43,694 nucleotides of DNA from NCBI RefSeq assembly GCF_000717715.1, contig NZ_JOAI01000053.1, positions 1-43,694 on the forward strand. The letters run 5' to 3'. The notes beneath the pieces are model-generated. The model was not told the DNA's origin and ran no database searches. It saw nothing but the letters and a program-made list of their open reading frames with translations. The position numbers and the translations under genes are program-made. This stretch comes from Streptomyces sp. NRRL B-24484 (lineage in GTDB: Bacteria; Actinomycetota; Actinomycetes; Streptomycetales; Streptomycetaceae). Positions 15,355 through 24,012 of this stretch are shown piece after piece. Position 1 is the stretch's first letter. Each line of letters opens with the position of its first letter.

Positions 15355-16218
15355 GTGGCACTGCGCCTTGGCCCGCGCGAGTTCGGCGACGACGAGCTCG
15401 TGATCATGGCGATCGTCAACCGCACCCCGGACTCGTTCTTCGACCGCGGTGCGACCTTCGCCGACGAGGCCGCCTTCGCCGCCGCCGACCGCGCGATGGC
15501 CGAGGGGGCGGCGATCCTCGACATCGGCGGGGTGAAGGCCGGGCCCGGCGAGGAGGTCACCGTCGAGGAGGAGCTGCGCCGCACCGTGCCGTTCGTCGCC
15601 GAGCTGCGCAAGCGCCACCCGGACGCGGTGATCAGCGTGGACACCTGGCGGCACGAGGTCGGCGAGGCGGTCTGCGAGGTCGGCGCCGACCTGCTGAACG
15701 ACGCCTGGGGCGGGGTCGACCCGAAGCTCGCCGAGGTGGCCGCCCGGTACGACGCGGGCCTGGTCTGCACCCACGCGGGCGGCGCCGAGCCGCGCACCCG
15801 GCCGCACCGGGTGGGCTACGAGGACGTGATGGCCGACATCCTGGCGGTCACCCTGGGCCTCGCGGAGCGGGCGGTGGAACTCGGCGTGCGGCGGGACGCC
15901 GTGGTCATCGACCCGGGCCACGACTTCGGCAAGAACACCCGGCACTCGCTGGAGGCCACCCGGCGGCTGCCGGAGATGACCGCGACCGGCTTCCCGGTGC
16001 TCGTCTCGCTCTCCAACAAGGACTTCGTCGGGGAGACCCTGGACCGGCCGGTGGACGAGCGGCTGCTCGGCACGCTCGCCACCACCGCCGTCTCGGCCTG
16101 GCTGGGCGCGCAGGTGTACCGGGTGCACCAGGTCGCGGAGACCCGGCAGGTGCTCGACATGGTGGCCTCGATCCGCGGCACCCGGCCCCCGGCGGTGGCC
16201 CGCCGGGGGCTCGCGTAG
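15355..16218 (+). CDS. folP: Dihydropteroate-synthase family protein, FolP2 type
   Basis: A 287-residue TIM-barrel protein. The pterin-binding signature is present in altered form: IMAIVNRTPDSFFDRGATF (about 19-37), DIGGVKAGPGE in place of the usual DIGGESTRPG, and VIDPGHDFGKNT in place of DPGIGFGK. These variants match mycobacterial FolP2, a paralogue reported to lack dihydropteroate synthase activity, rather than FolP1. It may bind a related pterin or have another role. GTG 15355 is supported by GGAGGAG at 15342-15348, six bases away. It is followed by convergent LOG-family and dapE genes, as in mycobacteria. A glucosyl-phosphoglycerate synthase gene found between these genes in mycobacteria is not seen. 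Confidence 0.85.
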   Translation: MALRLGPREFGDDELVIMAIVNRTPDSFFDRGATFADEAAFAAADRAMAEGAAILDIGGVKAGPGEEVTVEEELRRTVPFVAELRKRHPDAVISVDTWRHEVGEAVCEVGADLLNDAWGGVDPKLAEVAARYDAGLVCTHAGGAEPRTRPHRVGYEDVMADILAVTLGLAERAVELGVRRDAVVIDPGHDFGKNTRHSLEATRRLPEMTATGFPVLVSLSNKDFVGETLDRPVDERLLGTLATTAVSAWLGAQVYRVHQVAETRQVLDMVASIRGTRPPAVARRGLA

Positions 16219-16234
16219 GCCCCCGGCACGCCCG

Positions 16235-17047
16235 TCAGATCCGGGTGCCGTTCGGGCGGCGGGTCTCCGCCAGGATCTTCAGGACGTCGTCGACCTCGTC
16301 CACCACGTGGAAGAGGTCGAGGTCCTGGGACGAGGCCTTGCCCTGGGCGATCAGGGTGTTCTTCAGCCAGTCGACCAGGCCGCCCCAGTAGGCGGTGCCG
16401 AAGAGGATCACCGGGAACTTGGTGACCTTCCGGGTCTGGACGAGGGTGAGCGCCTCGAACAGCTCGTCCAGCGTGCCGAGGCCGCCGGGCAGCACCACGA
16501 AGCCCTGCGCGTACTTCACGAACATCGTCTTGCGGACGAAGAAGTACCGGAAGTTCAGGCCCAGGTCGACGAATTCGTTGAGGCCCTGCTCGAAGGGCAG
16601 CTCGATGCCGAGCCCGACGGAGAGGCCGCCGGCCTCGGAGGCGCCGCGGTTGGCCGCCTCCATGGCGCCGGGGCCGCCGCCGGTGATGACGGCGTAGCCG
16701 GCCTCGGCCAGCGCCCGGCCGATGGCCACGCCCGCGGCGTACTCGGTGGAGTCGACCGGTGTCCGGGCCGACCCGAAGACGCTGACGGCGGCCGGGAGTT
16801 CGGCGAGCGCGCCGAAGCCCTCGACGAACTCCGAGGTGATCCGCAGCACCCGCCAGGGGTCGGTGTGCAGCCAGTCGGTCGGGCCGGTGGTGTCCAGCAG
16901 ACGCTGGTCCGTGGTGCTGGTGCCGACCTGGTCGCGGCGGAGCAGCACCGGGCCCTTCTGCTTCTCGGGCCAGGGCTTCTTGGGCGCGGGCGCGTCGACT
17001 TCTTCCGGACCGTGCCCGTAGTGCTTTACGTCTCCAGTGCCTGTCAT
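16235..17047 (-). CDS. LOG-family Rossmann-fold protein (TIGR00730)
   Basis: A 270-residue protein of the LONELY GUY / TIGR00730 family. Some members are cytokinin riboside 5'-monophosphate phosphoribohydrolases. The diagnostic PGGLGTLDE motif is present in FVVLPGGLGTLDELFEAL, with the upstream VITGGGPGAMEAAN and SVFGSAR. An N-terminal extension of about 80 residues (charged, with LLRRDQVGTSTTDQRLLDTTG) is typical of the actinobacterial long form. Whether it acts on AMP-like nucleotides here is not known. ATG 17047 is only six bases from a candidate -10 (TAGGGT), suggesting a leaderless message. dapE lies 63 bases upstream on the same strand. Confidence 0.88.
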   Translation of the reverse strand: MTGTGDVKHYGHGPEEVDAPAPKKPWPEKQKGPVLLRRDQVGTSTTDQRLLDTTGPTDWLHTDPWRVLRITSEFVEGFGALAELPAAVSVFGSARTPVDSTEYAAGVAIGRALAEAGYAVITGGGPGAMEAANRGASEAGGLSVGLGIELPFEQGLNEFVDLGLNFRYFFVRKTMFVKYAQGFVVLPGGLGTLDELFEALTLVQTRKVTKFPVILFGTAYWGGLVDWLKNTLIAQGKASSQDLDLFHVVDEVDDVLKILAETRRPNGTRI

Positions 17048-17053
17048 GACGAA

Positions 17054-17059
17054 ACCCTA
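17054..17059 (-). promoter_or_regulatory. Putative -10 of the LOG-family gene
   Basis: On the minus strand TAGGGT ends six bases before ATG 17047. The spacing would give a leaderless message; no good -35 is visible. Confidence 0.3.
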
Positions 17060-17110
17060 CGCCCGCCGTCCACCGAAATCGGCGAACGGCGGGTGGCGGC
17101 AGGGTGGACG

Positions 17111-18187
17111 TCAGGCGCCGGTCAGCCAGGCGGCGAGGCGCAGTTCGACCTCGGCGATCGCGCTCAGCGAGCAGTGCTCGTCGCGCTTGTGGGCGAGGTT
17201 CGGGTCGCCCGGCCCGTAGTTGACGGCGGGCACGCCGAGGGCGCTGAACCGGGCGACGTCCGTCCAGCCGAACTTGGCCCGGGGCTCGCCGCCGACGGCG
17301 GCCAGGAAGGCCTGCGCGGCGGGCCGGTCGAGGCCGGGCAGCGCGCCGGGGGCGGTGTCGGTGACCCGGATCGGGTAGCCGGCGAAGACCTCGCGGACGT
17401 GGTCGGCGGCCTGCTGCTCGCTGCGGTCGGGCGCGTAGCGGAAGTTGACCTGCACGGTGCACTCGTCGGGGATCACGTTGCCCGCGACGCCGCCGTCGAT
17501 CCGGGTGGCGTTGAGGCCCTCGCGGTACTCCAGGCCGTCGATCACCACCCGCCGCGGCTCGTACTCGGCGAGCCGGCGCAGCACCTCGACGGCCTTGTGG
17601 ATGGCGTTGTCGCCGAGCCAGCTGCGGGCCGAGTGGGCGCGGGTGCCGGTGAGCACGATCTCGGCGCGCAGGGTGCCCTGGCAGCCGCCCTCGACGACGG
17701 CGCCGCTGGGCTCCATGAGCACCGCGAAGTCGGCGGCCAGCCAGTCGGGGTGCTCCGCGGCCAGGTGGCCGAGGCCGTTGCGGGAGGCCTCGACCTCCTC
17801 GCAGTCGTAGAAGACGAAGGTGAGGTCGTGGTTCGGCTCGGTGAGGGTGGCGGCGAGCCGCAGCTGCACGGCGACGCCGGACTTCATGTCGGAGGTGCCG
17901 CAGCCGTACAGCAGGTCGCCCTCGACGCGGGAGGGGAGGTTGTCGGCGATCGGCACGGTGTCCAGGTGGCCGGCGAGCAGCACCCGCTCGGCGCGGCCGA
18001 GGTTCGTCCGGGCGACGACGTTGTTGCCGTACCGGTCGACCGTGAGGTGGGGCAGTGCCCGCAGCGCCTCCTCGACGGCGTCGGCGAGGGCCTGCTCGTC
18101 GCCGCTGACGGACGGGAGGTCGACCAGCTGCGCGGTCAGCGCACCGCCGTCGAGGGACAGGTCGAGGGGCGTGTTCGGGCTGCTCAT
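17111..18187 (-). CDS. dapE: Succinyl-diaminopimelate desuccinylase
   Basis: A 358-residue M20-family zinc amidohydrolase that converts N-succinyl-LL-diaminopimelate to LL-diaminopimelate, supplying lysine and the LL-DAP cross-link of streptomycete peptidoglycan. Metal and catalytic residues are visible: [10 protein letters not shown] (H74, D76), CGTSDMKSG (D100) and YDCEEVEA (E130, E131). The dimerisation lid follows, with [12 protein letters not shown]. Normal length. ATG 18187 lies eight bases from a candidate -10 (TACGCT), again a leaderless layout. dapC, the preceding step, is 2.2 kb away on the same strand. Confidence 0.94.
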   Translation of the reverse strand: MSSPNTPLDLSLDGGALTAQLVDLPSVSGDEQALADAVEEALRALPHLTVDRYGNNVVARTNLGRAERVLLAGHLDTVPIADNLPSRVEGDLLYGCGTSDMKSGVAVQLRLAATLTEPNHDLTFVFYDCEEVEASRNGLGHLAAEHPDWLAADFAVLMEPSGAVVEGGCQGTLRAEIVLTGTRAHSARSWLGDNAIHKAVEVLRRLAEYEPRRVVIDGLEYREGLNATRIDGGVAGNVIPDECTVQVNFRYAPDRSEQQAADHVREVFAGYPIRVTDTAPGALPGLDRPAAQAFLAAVGGEPRAKFGWTDVARFSALGVPAVNYGPGDPNLAHKRDEHCSLSAIAEVELRLAAWLTGA

Positions 18188-18195
18188 GGTGGTTT

Positions 18196-18201
18196 AGCGT
18201 A
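18196..18201 (-). promoter_or_regulatory. dapE: Putative -10 of dapE
   Basis: TACGCT on the minus strand ends eight bases before ATG 18187. No ribosome site precedes the ATG, in line with leaderless translation; -35 match is poor. Confidence 0.35.
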
Positions 18202-18300
18202 TCGGTGCCGCGGCCCGCCACGACGGGCGGCGCAACCGCCCGGGGCCGGTCGGCCGTCGGAGTGGGTACGGTGTGCGCACAGCGAGCGAGAGGGGCACTG

Positions 18301-19311
18301 GTGGCCGGAATGGCGGAGGGCGGGGCGGACGGTTCCACGGCGTCGGGACGGCGCCGCCGTCGGCCGCGGCTGCTGCGCCGGCTGCTGATCGGGCTGGTGG
18401 CCGTGGCGCTGGTCGTGGGCCTGGTGCTGTACCTCAACCGGGACCGGCTGGTCGTGCCGCCGGAGGGCTGCCGGATCAACACGGCGGCCGGCAGCGGGAC
18501 GCTCGACCTGGCACAGGCCGCCAACGCCTCCACGATCGCCGCGGTGGCGATGTCCCGCGGCCTGCCGGAGCGGGCGGTGACGATCGCGCTGGCCACGGCG
18601 ATGCAGGAGTCCAAGATCCACAACCTCACCGGCGGCGACCGCGACTCGGTCGGCCTGTTCCAGCAGCGCCCGTCCCAGGGCTGGGGCACCGCGGAGCAGA
18701 TCAAGGACCCGGTGTACGCCACCAACAAGTTCCTGGACGGCCTGGTGAAGGTGCCCGGCTACGCACGGATGCCGCTGACCGACGCCGCGCAGCAGGTGCA
18801 GAAGAGCGGCTTCCCGCAGGCGTACGCCAAGCACGAGTCCAACGCGATGCTGGTGACCTCGGCGCTGACCGGCCGCGAGCCGGCCGCGCTCAACTGCGTG
18901 GTGCACGACCTCGCCGAGCCGGTCGCCGCGGCCGCCTCCGCCTCCGGTTCGCCGTCCGCCTCGGCCGCGCCGTCGGGCCGGCCGCGTCCGGCGGACGTCG
19001 GCGAGCGGGTCCGCCGCGAGTTCGGGCGGGTGGTGGCGGTGTCCGACGCGCCGAAGGCCCCCAAGGACTCCCGGGCGGTGCTGGCGCTCACCCCGCAGGG
19101 CACCGCCTCGACCGACTCCGGCGCCGAGGGGCGGCGGCAGTCGGGCTGGGCGGTCGCCCAGTGGGCGGTGGCGCACGCGCAGGAGCTCGGCATCGGCGAG
19201 GTGTCCTTCGACGGGCGGCTGTGGCGCTTCGACCGGCCCACCGAGGGCTGGCGGACGAACGACGCGGCCGGCGGGACGGACCGGGTGCTGGTCACCCTCG
19301 GGGCGCCGTGA
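18301..19311 (+). CDS. Membrane-anchored lysozyme-fold (lytic transglycosylase-like) protein
   Basis: A 336-residue protein with a basic N-terminus (RRRRRPRLLRR), one membrane helix (about 27-45) and an outer domain. This contains ALATAMQESKIHNLTGGDRDSVGLFQQRPSQGWG (residues 97-129): a helix ending in E103 followed by the D-S-x-GLFQQRP-QGWG turn, as in actinobacterial lysozyme-fold modules. E103 would be the acid. A Ser/Ala/Pro linker separates a C-terminal region (QSGWAVAQWAVAHAQELGIGEV, FDGRLWRF) that recurs in related proteins. Such proteins are sometimes labelled heavy-metal transporters; nothing here supports transport. GTG 18301 has AGGGG at 18291-18295; the in-frame ATG 18310 is an alternative. 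It is divergent from dapE. Confidence 0.78.
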   Translation: MAGMAEGGADGSTASGRRRRRPRLLRRLLIGLVAVALVVGLVLYLNRDRLVVPPEGCRINTAAGSGTLDLAQAANASTIAAVAMSRGLPERAVTIALATAMQESKIHNLTGGDRDSVGLFQQRPSQGWGTAEQIKDPVYATNKFLDGLVKVPGYARMPLTDAAQQVQKSGFPQAYAKHESNAMLVTSALTGREPAALNCVVHDLAEPVAAAASASGSPSASAAPSGRPRPADVGERVRREFGRVVAVSDAPKAPKDSRAVLALTPQGTASTDSGAEGRRQSGWAVAQWAVAHAQELGIGEVSFDGRLWRFDRPTEGWRTNDAAGGTDRVLVTLGAP

Positions 19312-19632
19312 GCACGGTGACGGCACGTTGACGAACCCGTGAGCGGGTGTCGACCCGGCGGGTGACAGCGGTCAACCGCAGTGGACCTCCCGGCGCCCCG
19401 CCGCGGGCCGCAGAAGGAGGCCGGTCGGCGTACCGCCGGAACCCGGCCCGACAAGGGAAGTGACGGTTCTTCACTCACCCGCCCGAGGGGCGCGCGTCCG
19501 GGTGCGACGCAAAGACGATCGTCCGATCTTTGCCTGCCCTTTACCTTTGACGGGCGAAACCTTCCCGACTCCTGAGCGGTATTCACGTCGTCCGCCCGGC
19601 GGACGGCCATGTCCTCTCGTCTTAGGAGCACC
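19312..19632. other. Gene-free stretch with a small dyad
   Basis: No coding sequence is apparent in these 321 bases. CAAAGA (19510-19515) and TCTTTG (19527-19532) flank the ten-base palindrome GACGATCGTC (19514-19523). This dyad is about 100 bases before the secreted-protein ATG, so it could be an operator. A promoter could not be assigned with confidence. Confidence 0.35.
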
Positions 19633-20355
19633 ATGTCTCACCCCCTCACGCGCCGGATCGCCCAGGCCGCACTGCTCGTCGCGGCCGGCGCGACGCCCCT
19701 GATCGCGGCCGGCTCCGCCTCGGCCGCCGACCTGGTGCCGCAGGGGACCGACCTGGGGTCCGGCCTCACCCAGCTCGACTCCCCCTCCGGCACCGTGCAG
19801 GGCGCCGCCCACGAGCTCGGCCAGTCCGCGGGGGCGACCGGCGCCGCCACGGTCGCCACCGGCGTCCCGGCCGCGGGCGACGCCGCCGGCCACACCGTCG
19901 CCTCCGCGCTGCCGGACGCCGACTCGGCCCTCGGCCCGGTGACCAACACCGCCGGCAAGACCACCGCCGCGACCGGCGCGCTCACCACCGTGGCCGGCCG
20001 GGTCGCCCCCGCCCTGGTCGACCGGGCCGGCCCCGCGGTCGCCGAGAAGGTGCTGCCCGCGGTGCCCGGCACCCGCAGCGCCCGCGCCGGCGGCCCGCTC
20101 GGCACCGTCACCGGCGCCCTGCCCACCAGCGGCCTGCCCACCGGCACCCTGACCAGCGCGCTGCCCACCGGCGGCATCCCGCAGGCGCTGCCCGGCGCGG
20201 ACACCCTCGGCACCCTGACCGGCTCGCCGGCCGCGGCCAACCGCCTGGGCGGCGTTCCCTCGCTCGGCTCCAACCCGACCGACCTGCTCGGCGGCGTGCT
20301 CGGCGGCACCCCGCTCGGCGGCCTGCTCGGCGGTGTCGGCGGCCTCGGCGGCTGA
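19633..20355 (+). CDS. Low-complexity secreted protein
   Basis: A 240-residue predicted exported protein. The N-terminus MSHPLTRRIAQAALLVAAGA then TPLIAAGSASAADL is a Sec signal peptide with cleavage expected after ASA (about residue 31). The mature part is dominated by Gly, Ala, Thr, Pro and Leu with Thr/Ala-rich helices and a C-terminal glycine repeat (LLGGVLGGTPLGGLLGGVGGLGG in overlapping form), and lacks cysteines. No enzyme motif is visible. Such proteins are common at the streptomycete cell surface. ATG 19633 follows AGGAG (19624-19628). A strong terminator follows the stop. Confidence 0.8.
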   Translation: MSHPLTRRIAQAALLVAAGATPLIAAGSASAADLVPQGTDLGSGLTQLDSPSGTVQGAAHELGQSAGATGAATVATGVPAAGDAAGHTVASALPDADSALGPVTNTAGKTTAATGALTTVAGRVAPALVDRAGPAVAEKVLPAVPGTRSARAGGPLGTVTGALPTSGLPTGTLTSALPTGGIPQALPGADTLGTLTGSPAAANRLGGVPSLGSNPTDLLGGVLGGTPLGGLLGGVGGLGG

Positions 20356-20375
20356 CCGGCACACCCGCCGCACGC

Positions 20376-20409
20376 CGAAGGGCCGGCCCCACCGGGGGCC
20401 GGCCCTTCG
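20376..20409. terminator. Bidirectional terminator, perfect 15-base stem
   Basis: CGAAGGGCCGGCCCC (20376-20390) and its exact reverse complement (20395-20409) enclose a four-base loop ACCG, between the convergent secreted-protein and dapC genes. Confidence 0.9.
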
Positions 20410-20426
20410 TCCGTCGGTCTCCGGCG

Positions 20427-21572
20427 TCAGCCGCCGAGCCGCGCCACGGCCGCGCGGACCCGCTCGTCGGTGGCGGTGAACGCCACCCGCACGTGCTGGG
20501 CGCCGGCCGGCCCGTAGAAGTCGCCGGGCGCCACCAGGACGCCCAGCTCCGCGAGCTCCGCCACCGTCTCCCAGCACGGCCGCCCCTGGGTCGCCCACAG
20601 GTAGAGGCTGGCCTCCGAGTGCTCGATGGTGAAGCCGTACGCCTCCAGGGCGCCGCGCAGCGCCGTGCGGCGGGCCGCGTAGCGGGCCCGCTGCTCGGCC
20701 ACGTGCGCGTCGTCCGCGAGCGCCGCCACGGTCGCCGCCTGCACCGGGGCGGGCACGATCATGCCGCCGTGCTTGCGGATCTCCAGCAGCTCCCGGACGA
20801 CCACCTCGTCGCCCGCCACGAAGGAGGCGCGGTAGCCGGCCAGGTTGGACCGCTTGGAGAGCGAGTGGACGGCCAGCAGGCCCTCGTGGGAGCCGCCGCA
20901 GACGTCCGGGCGGAGCACCGAGACCGGTTCGGCCTCCCAGCCGAGCTCCAGGTAGCACTCGTCGCTGACCAGCAGCGCGCCGTGCTCGCGGGCCCAGGCG
21001 ACCGCGCGGCGCAGCTCGTCCGCGGTGAGCACCCGGCCGGTCGGGTTGGACGGCGAGTTCAGCCAGAGCAGCCGCACCCGGGAGCCGTCCAGCTCGTCGA
21101 CGTCGTCGTACGCCACCGGCTCGGCGCCGCAGAGCCGGGCACCCACCTCGTACGTCGGATAGGCCAGGCGCGGGTAGGCCACCTGGTCGCCGGGGCCGAG
21201 GCCGAGCTGGCCGGGCAGCCAGGCCACCAGCTCCTTGGAGCCGACGGTCGGCAGGACGGCCCCGGGGCCGATCTCCGCGCCGCAGCGGCGGTTCAGCCAG
21301 CCGGCGACGGCCTCGCGCAGCTCCAGCGGGCCCCAGACGGTCGGATAGCCCGGGGTGTCGCTGCTGGCGGCCAGCGCCTTCTGGATCACCTCGGGCACCG
21401 GGTCGACCGGGGTGCCCACCGAGAAGTCGCACAGCCCGTCCGGGTGCGCGAGGGCGGTCCGCTTGTACGGCTCCAGCCGGTCCCACGGGAAGACCGGAAG
21501 CAGCTCGGATACGCGGCGCGCCGCCCCCGGGTGTCCCGGGAACGGCGCGCGCGCGGTGTGATGGGTGCTCAC
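20427..21572 (-). CDS. dapC: N-succinyldiaminopimelate aminotransferase
   Basis: A 381-residue class I/II PLP aminotransferase that forms N-succinyl-LL-diaminopimelate from its keto precursor in lysine/peptidoglycan synthesis. Hallmarks: NSPSNPTG (172-179), SDECY (203-207), the PLP lysine K240 in HSLSKRSNLAGYR and R248. The ferredoxin gene lies 26 bases upstream on the same strand, a pairing (fdx-dapC) shared with mycobacteria that makes the specific assignment firm. Start is GTG 21572; its ribosome site is weak, so translation may be coupled to fdxA. Confidence 0.92.
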   Translation of the reverse strand: MSTHHTARAPFPGHPGAARRVSELLPVFPWDRLEPYKRTALAHPDGLCDFSVGTPVDPVPEVIQKALAASSDTPGYPTVWGPLELREAVAGWLNRRCGAEIGPGAVLPTVGSKELVAWLPGQLGLGPGDQVAYPRLAYPTYEVGARLCGAEPVAYDDVDELDGSRVRLLWLNSPSNPTGRVLTADELRRAVAWAREHGALLVSDECYLELGWEAEPVSVLRPDVCGGSHEGLLAVHSLSKRSNLAGYRASFVAGDEVVVRELLEIRKHGGMIVPAPVQAATVAALADDAHVAEQRARYAARRTALRGALEAYGFTIEHSEASLYLWATQGRPCWETVAELAELGVLVAPGDFYGPAGAQHVRVAFTATDERVRAAVARLGG

Positions 21573-21598
21573 GACTCAGTTGTCACCGATCAGTGTCG

Positions 21599-21925
21599 TC
21601 AGTGGTCGGCGTTCTGCGGCGGCAGGGCCGCGATGAACGGGTGGTCCTTCTCGATCAGGCCGAGCTTCGAGGCACCACCGGGCGAACCGAGGTCGTCGAA
21701 GAACTCGACGTTCGCCTTGTAGTAGTCCTTCCACTCCTCGGGAGTGTCGTCCTCGTAGAAGATCGCCTCGACCGGGCAGACCGGCTCGCAAGCGCCGCAG
21801 TCGACACACTCATCCGGGTGGATGTAGAGGGAGCGCTCGCCCTCGTAGATGCAGTCAACCGGGCACTCTTCGATGCACGCCTTGTCCTTGACGTCGACAC
21901 AAGGCTGCGCGATGACGTAGGTCAC
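21599..21925 (-). CDS. fdxA: 7Fe ferredoxin
   Basis: A 108-residue seven-iron ferredoxin carrying one [3Fe-4S] and one [4Fe-4S] cluster; a soluble electron donor. By comparison with Azotobacter FdI, C9, C17 and C50 would hold the 3Fe cluster and C21, C40, C43, C46 the 4Fe cluster, with C25 free. The long C-terminal tail (EEWKDYYKANVEFFDDLGSPGGA) is typical of the actinobacterial FdxA/FdxC type. GTG 21925 has GAGGAGG about ten bases upstream. It precedes dapC in what is likely one operon. Confidence 0.95.
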   Translation of the reverse strand: MTYVIAQPCVDVKDKACIEECPVDCIYEGERSLYIHPDECVDCGACEPVCPVEAIFYEDDTPEEWKDYYKANVEFFDDLGSPGGASKLGLIEKDHPFIAALPPQNADH

Positions 21926-22010
21926 GCTGTCGTTCCTCCTCGGAAGGGCCGGCGGCCCAAACTGTTTGCTTGCGTGCGCGGGTGAGCGCGGCGTCGTCGA
22001 TGCCCGCCCC

Positions 22011-22016
22011 TAGTAT
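22011..22016 (+). promoter_or_regulatory. Putative -10 of the GNAT gene
   Basis: TAGTAT lies in the divergent region between fdxA and the GNAT gene and would give a leader of about 33 bases, containing AGGAGG at 22042-22047. No clear -35. Confidence 0.35.
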
Positions 22017-22055
22017 CGCGGGTCGGAGACCGCAAATGCACAGGAGGTGCCCTCG

Positions 22056-23072
22056 ATGGCGGACAGAGCCCCCGCGACCGACCGTCCGGAGGTCCGTCTG
22101 AACCCCTCTGACGTGGGACGACGGGTGTCCGTGCGACGCATCTCGGAGCTGGTCGACGGCCGGCCCGTGTTCCGCGATGTGATCGGCGTGCTCGCATCCT
22201 GGGACGAGAACGGCCTCGCGGTGGTGCCCCGCAGCGGCGAGCCGGTGGTCTTCCCCGAGGAGCTGCTCGTCGCGGGCAAGCCGGTGCCGCCCTTCCCGGC
22301 CCGCCGGGCGCCGCAGCCCGCCGCCGACCCGGTCGCCCTGCAGCGGACGGCCGCCCGCGGCTGGCCCGCCGTCGAGGAGGAGCGGCTCGGCGCCTGGGTG
22401 CTGCGCGCCTCCGCCGGATTCACCCGGCGGGCCAACTCCGTCCAGGCCCTCGGCGACCCCGGCCGCCCGCTCGCAACGGCGCTGGACGAGGTCCGCGCCT
22501 GGTACGCGGCCCGTTCGCTGCCGGCGTACGTCGAGGTGCTCGAACCCGGCTCGCCCGACGACCTCGCCGCCGAACTCGCCCGGCTCGGCGCCGGGCAGGC
22601 CGAGACGCTGTTCCGCACCGCGCCGCTCGCCCCGCTCGCCCGGGCCGCCGCCGGACCGCACGACCGGGTCCGGCTCTCCCGCACGGCCGACGCCCGCTGG
22701 ATGTCCCGCTACCGCCGGGTCGCCGCCGACACCGCCGTGGAGCGCGCCGCCGCCGACGTGCTGCACGGCGGCCCCTCGGTCTGGTTCGCGACCGTCCCCG
22801 ACCCGGACGGCGGCGCGCCGCTGGCGATCGGCCGGGCCGTCGTCGACGGCCCGTGGGCCGGCTTCGCCGCGATAGAGGTCGACCCGTCGGCCCGCCGCTC
22901 CGGACTCGGCACCGCCGTGATGGCGGTGCTCGCGGCCCGGGCCGCCGAGGAGGGGGCGACCGGCGCGTACCTGCAGGTGGAGGCCGAGAACTCCGGTGCG
23001 ATCGCGCTCTACGACCGGCTGGGCTTCACCACAAGTCACACTTACCACTACGCCCGGCTCCCCGAGCGGTAG
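22056..23072 (+). CDS. GNAT family N-acetyltransferase
   Basis: A 338-residue protein with a C-terminal GCN5-related acetyltransferase domain: FAAIEVDPSARRSGLGTAVMAVL includes the acetyl-CoA-binding RxxGxG, and IALYDRLGFTTSHTYHYA the closing strand motif. The first 90 residues (VGRRVSVRRISE, FRDVIGVLASWDENGLAVV, VVFPEELLVAGKPVPP) look like a small SH3-like beta domain. Middle residues resemble a degenerate second GNAT half (LGAWVLRASAGFTRRANSV). Acceptor unknown. ATG 22056 has AGGAGG eight bases upstream. The next gene begins 38 bases after its stop. Confidence 0.88.
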   Translation: MADRAPATDRPEVRLNPSDVGRRVSVRRISELVDGRPVFRDVIGVLASWDENGLAVVPRSGEPVVFPEELLVAGKPVPPFPARRAPQPAADPVALQRTAARGWPAVEEERLGAWVLRASAGFTRRANSVQALGDPGRPLATALDEVRAWYAARSLPAYVEVLEPGSPDDLAAELARLGAGQAETLFRTAPLAPLARAAAGPHDRVRLSRTADARWMSRYRRVAADTAVERAAADVLHGGPSVWFATVPDPDGGAPLAIGRAVVDGPWAGFAAIEVDPSARRSGLGTAVMAVLAARAAEEGATGAYLQVEAENSGAIALYDRLGFTTSHTYHYARLPER

Positions 23073-23109
23073 CGTTCACCCCGCCACCTCTGTACCGACG
23101 AAGGCTGCT

Positions 23110-23979
23110 GTGACCGAGCAGAGCAGATCCCGCTTCCGCGCCGAGGCCCGGGCCGAACGCCCCGATCCCGTGCTGCTGTGCCTGCTCGCGGCCGCCGAGC
23201 ACACCTTCGACGCGCCCGGGGATCCGGCGCCGCCGCCCACCCTGGACGAACTGCTGACGGGTTGTGGCGCCGCGCTGGACCGGCACGCGGCCGCCGTCCG
23301 GCGGGCGGTCGCCGAGCGGAGCCCGGCAGGTCCCGAGGAGACGGCGGCGCTGCTGGCCGCCGTGCTCGGCGGCCGTGAGCGGTTCCACGGCCGCAAGGCG
23401 GACTACCGGCGGCTGGAGTCCTCGCTGCTGCCCGAGGTGCTGAGGCGCCGCCGCGGCCTGCCGATCACGCTCTCGCTGGTGTGGATGGGCGTGGCCGCCC
23501 GGGCCGGCCTGGTCGTGCACGGCATCGCCCTGCCCGGCCACTTCATCGTCGCGGTCGCCGGCCCGTCCGGCGGCAACGACTACGTGCTCGCCGATCCCTT
23601 CCACGGCGGTCGGCTGCTCGACCTGTCGGACGCGGCCCGGCTGGTGACCGCCGCCGGGCACCACTTCGGCACCGAACTCCTCACCCCCGCACAGCCGTTG
23701 GACATCGTGCTGCGGGTGCTCGGCAACATCCGCGCCTGGGCCGCGGACCGCCCCGAGCACGCCCGCACCCAGCTGTGGGCCGCCGAACTCGCCCTGCTGC
23801 TCCCCCGCCACCCGGCCCAGCTGCGCCTGGAGCGCGCCGAACTCCTCGTCCGCACCGGCGACTTCCTGGCCGGCGCGCGCGAGATGGAGGAGTACGCGCG
23901 TGTCCTGGACGCCTTCGACCCGGACGCCGCGGCGAAGGCCCGGCAGGACGCCCGGGCCGCCCGGCACCGGCTCAACTGA
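23110..23979 (+). CDS. SirB1 / transglutaminase-like protein with TPR-like tail
   Basis: A 289-residue protein of the SirB1 family. Characteristic stretches are RFHGRKADYRRLESSLLPEVLRRRRGLPITLSLVWMGVAARAGL, HGIALPGHFIV and DYVLADPFHGGRLLD, which form a transglutaminase-like fold; the C-terminal ARTQLWAAELALLLPRHPAQLRLERAELLVRTGDF is a TPR-like helical repeat. Function in bacteria is unclear. GTG 23110 has GAAGG five bases upstream. It probably forms a two-gene unit with the GNAT gene, and its 3' end is convergent with the response regulator. Confidence 0.85.
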   Translation: MTEQSRSRFRAEARAERPDPVLLCLLAAAEHTFDAPGDPAPPPTLDELLTGCGAALDRHAAAVRRAVAERSPAGPEETAALLAAVLGGRERFHGRKADYRRLESSLLPEVLRRRRGLPITLSLVWMGVAARAGLVVHGIALPGHFIVAVAGPSGGNDYVLADPFHGGRLLDLSDAARLVTAAGHHFGTELLTPAQPLDIVLRVLGNIRAWAADRPEHARTQLWAAELALLLPRHPAQLRLERAELLVRTGDFLAGAREMEEYARVLDAFDPDAAAKARQDARAARHRLN

Positions 23980-24012
23980 GCGCGGCCGCCCGCCTCCTGG
24001 GCGGGCCGGCGG

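Noticed and set aside
16307..18388. Very long plus-strand frame across the LOG-family and dapE genes
   Set aside because: It spans two well-supported minus-strand genes and their intergenic gap, with composition typical of antisense frames.
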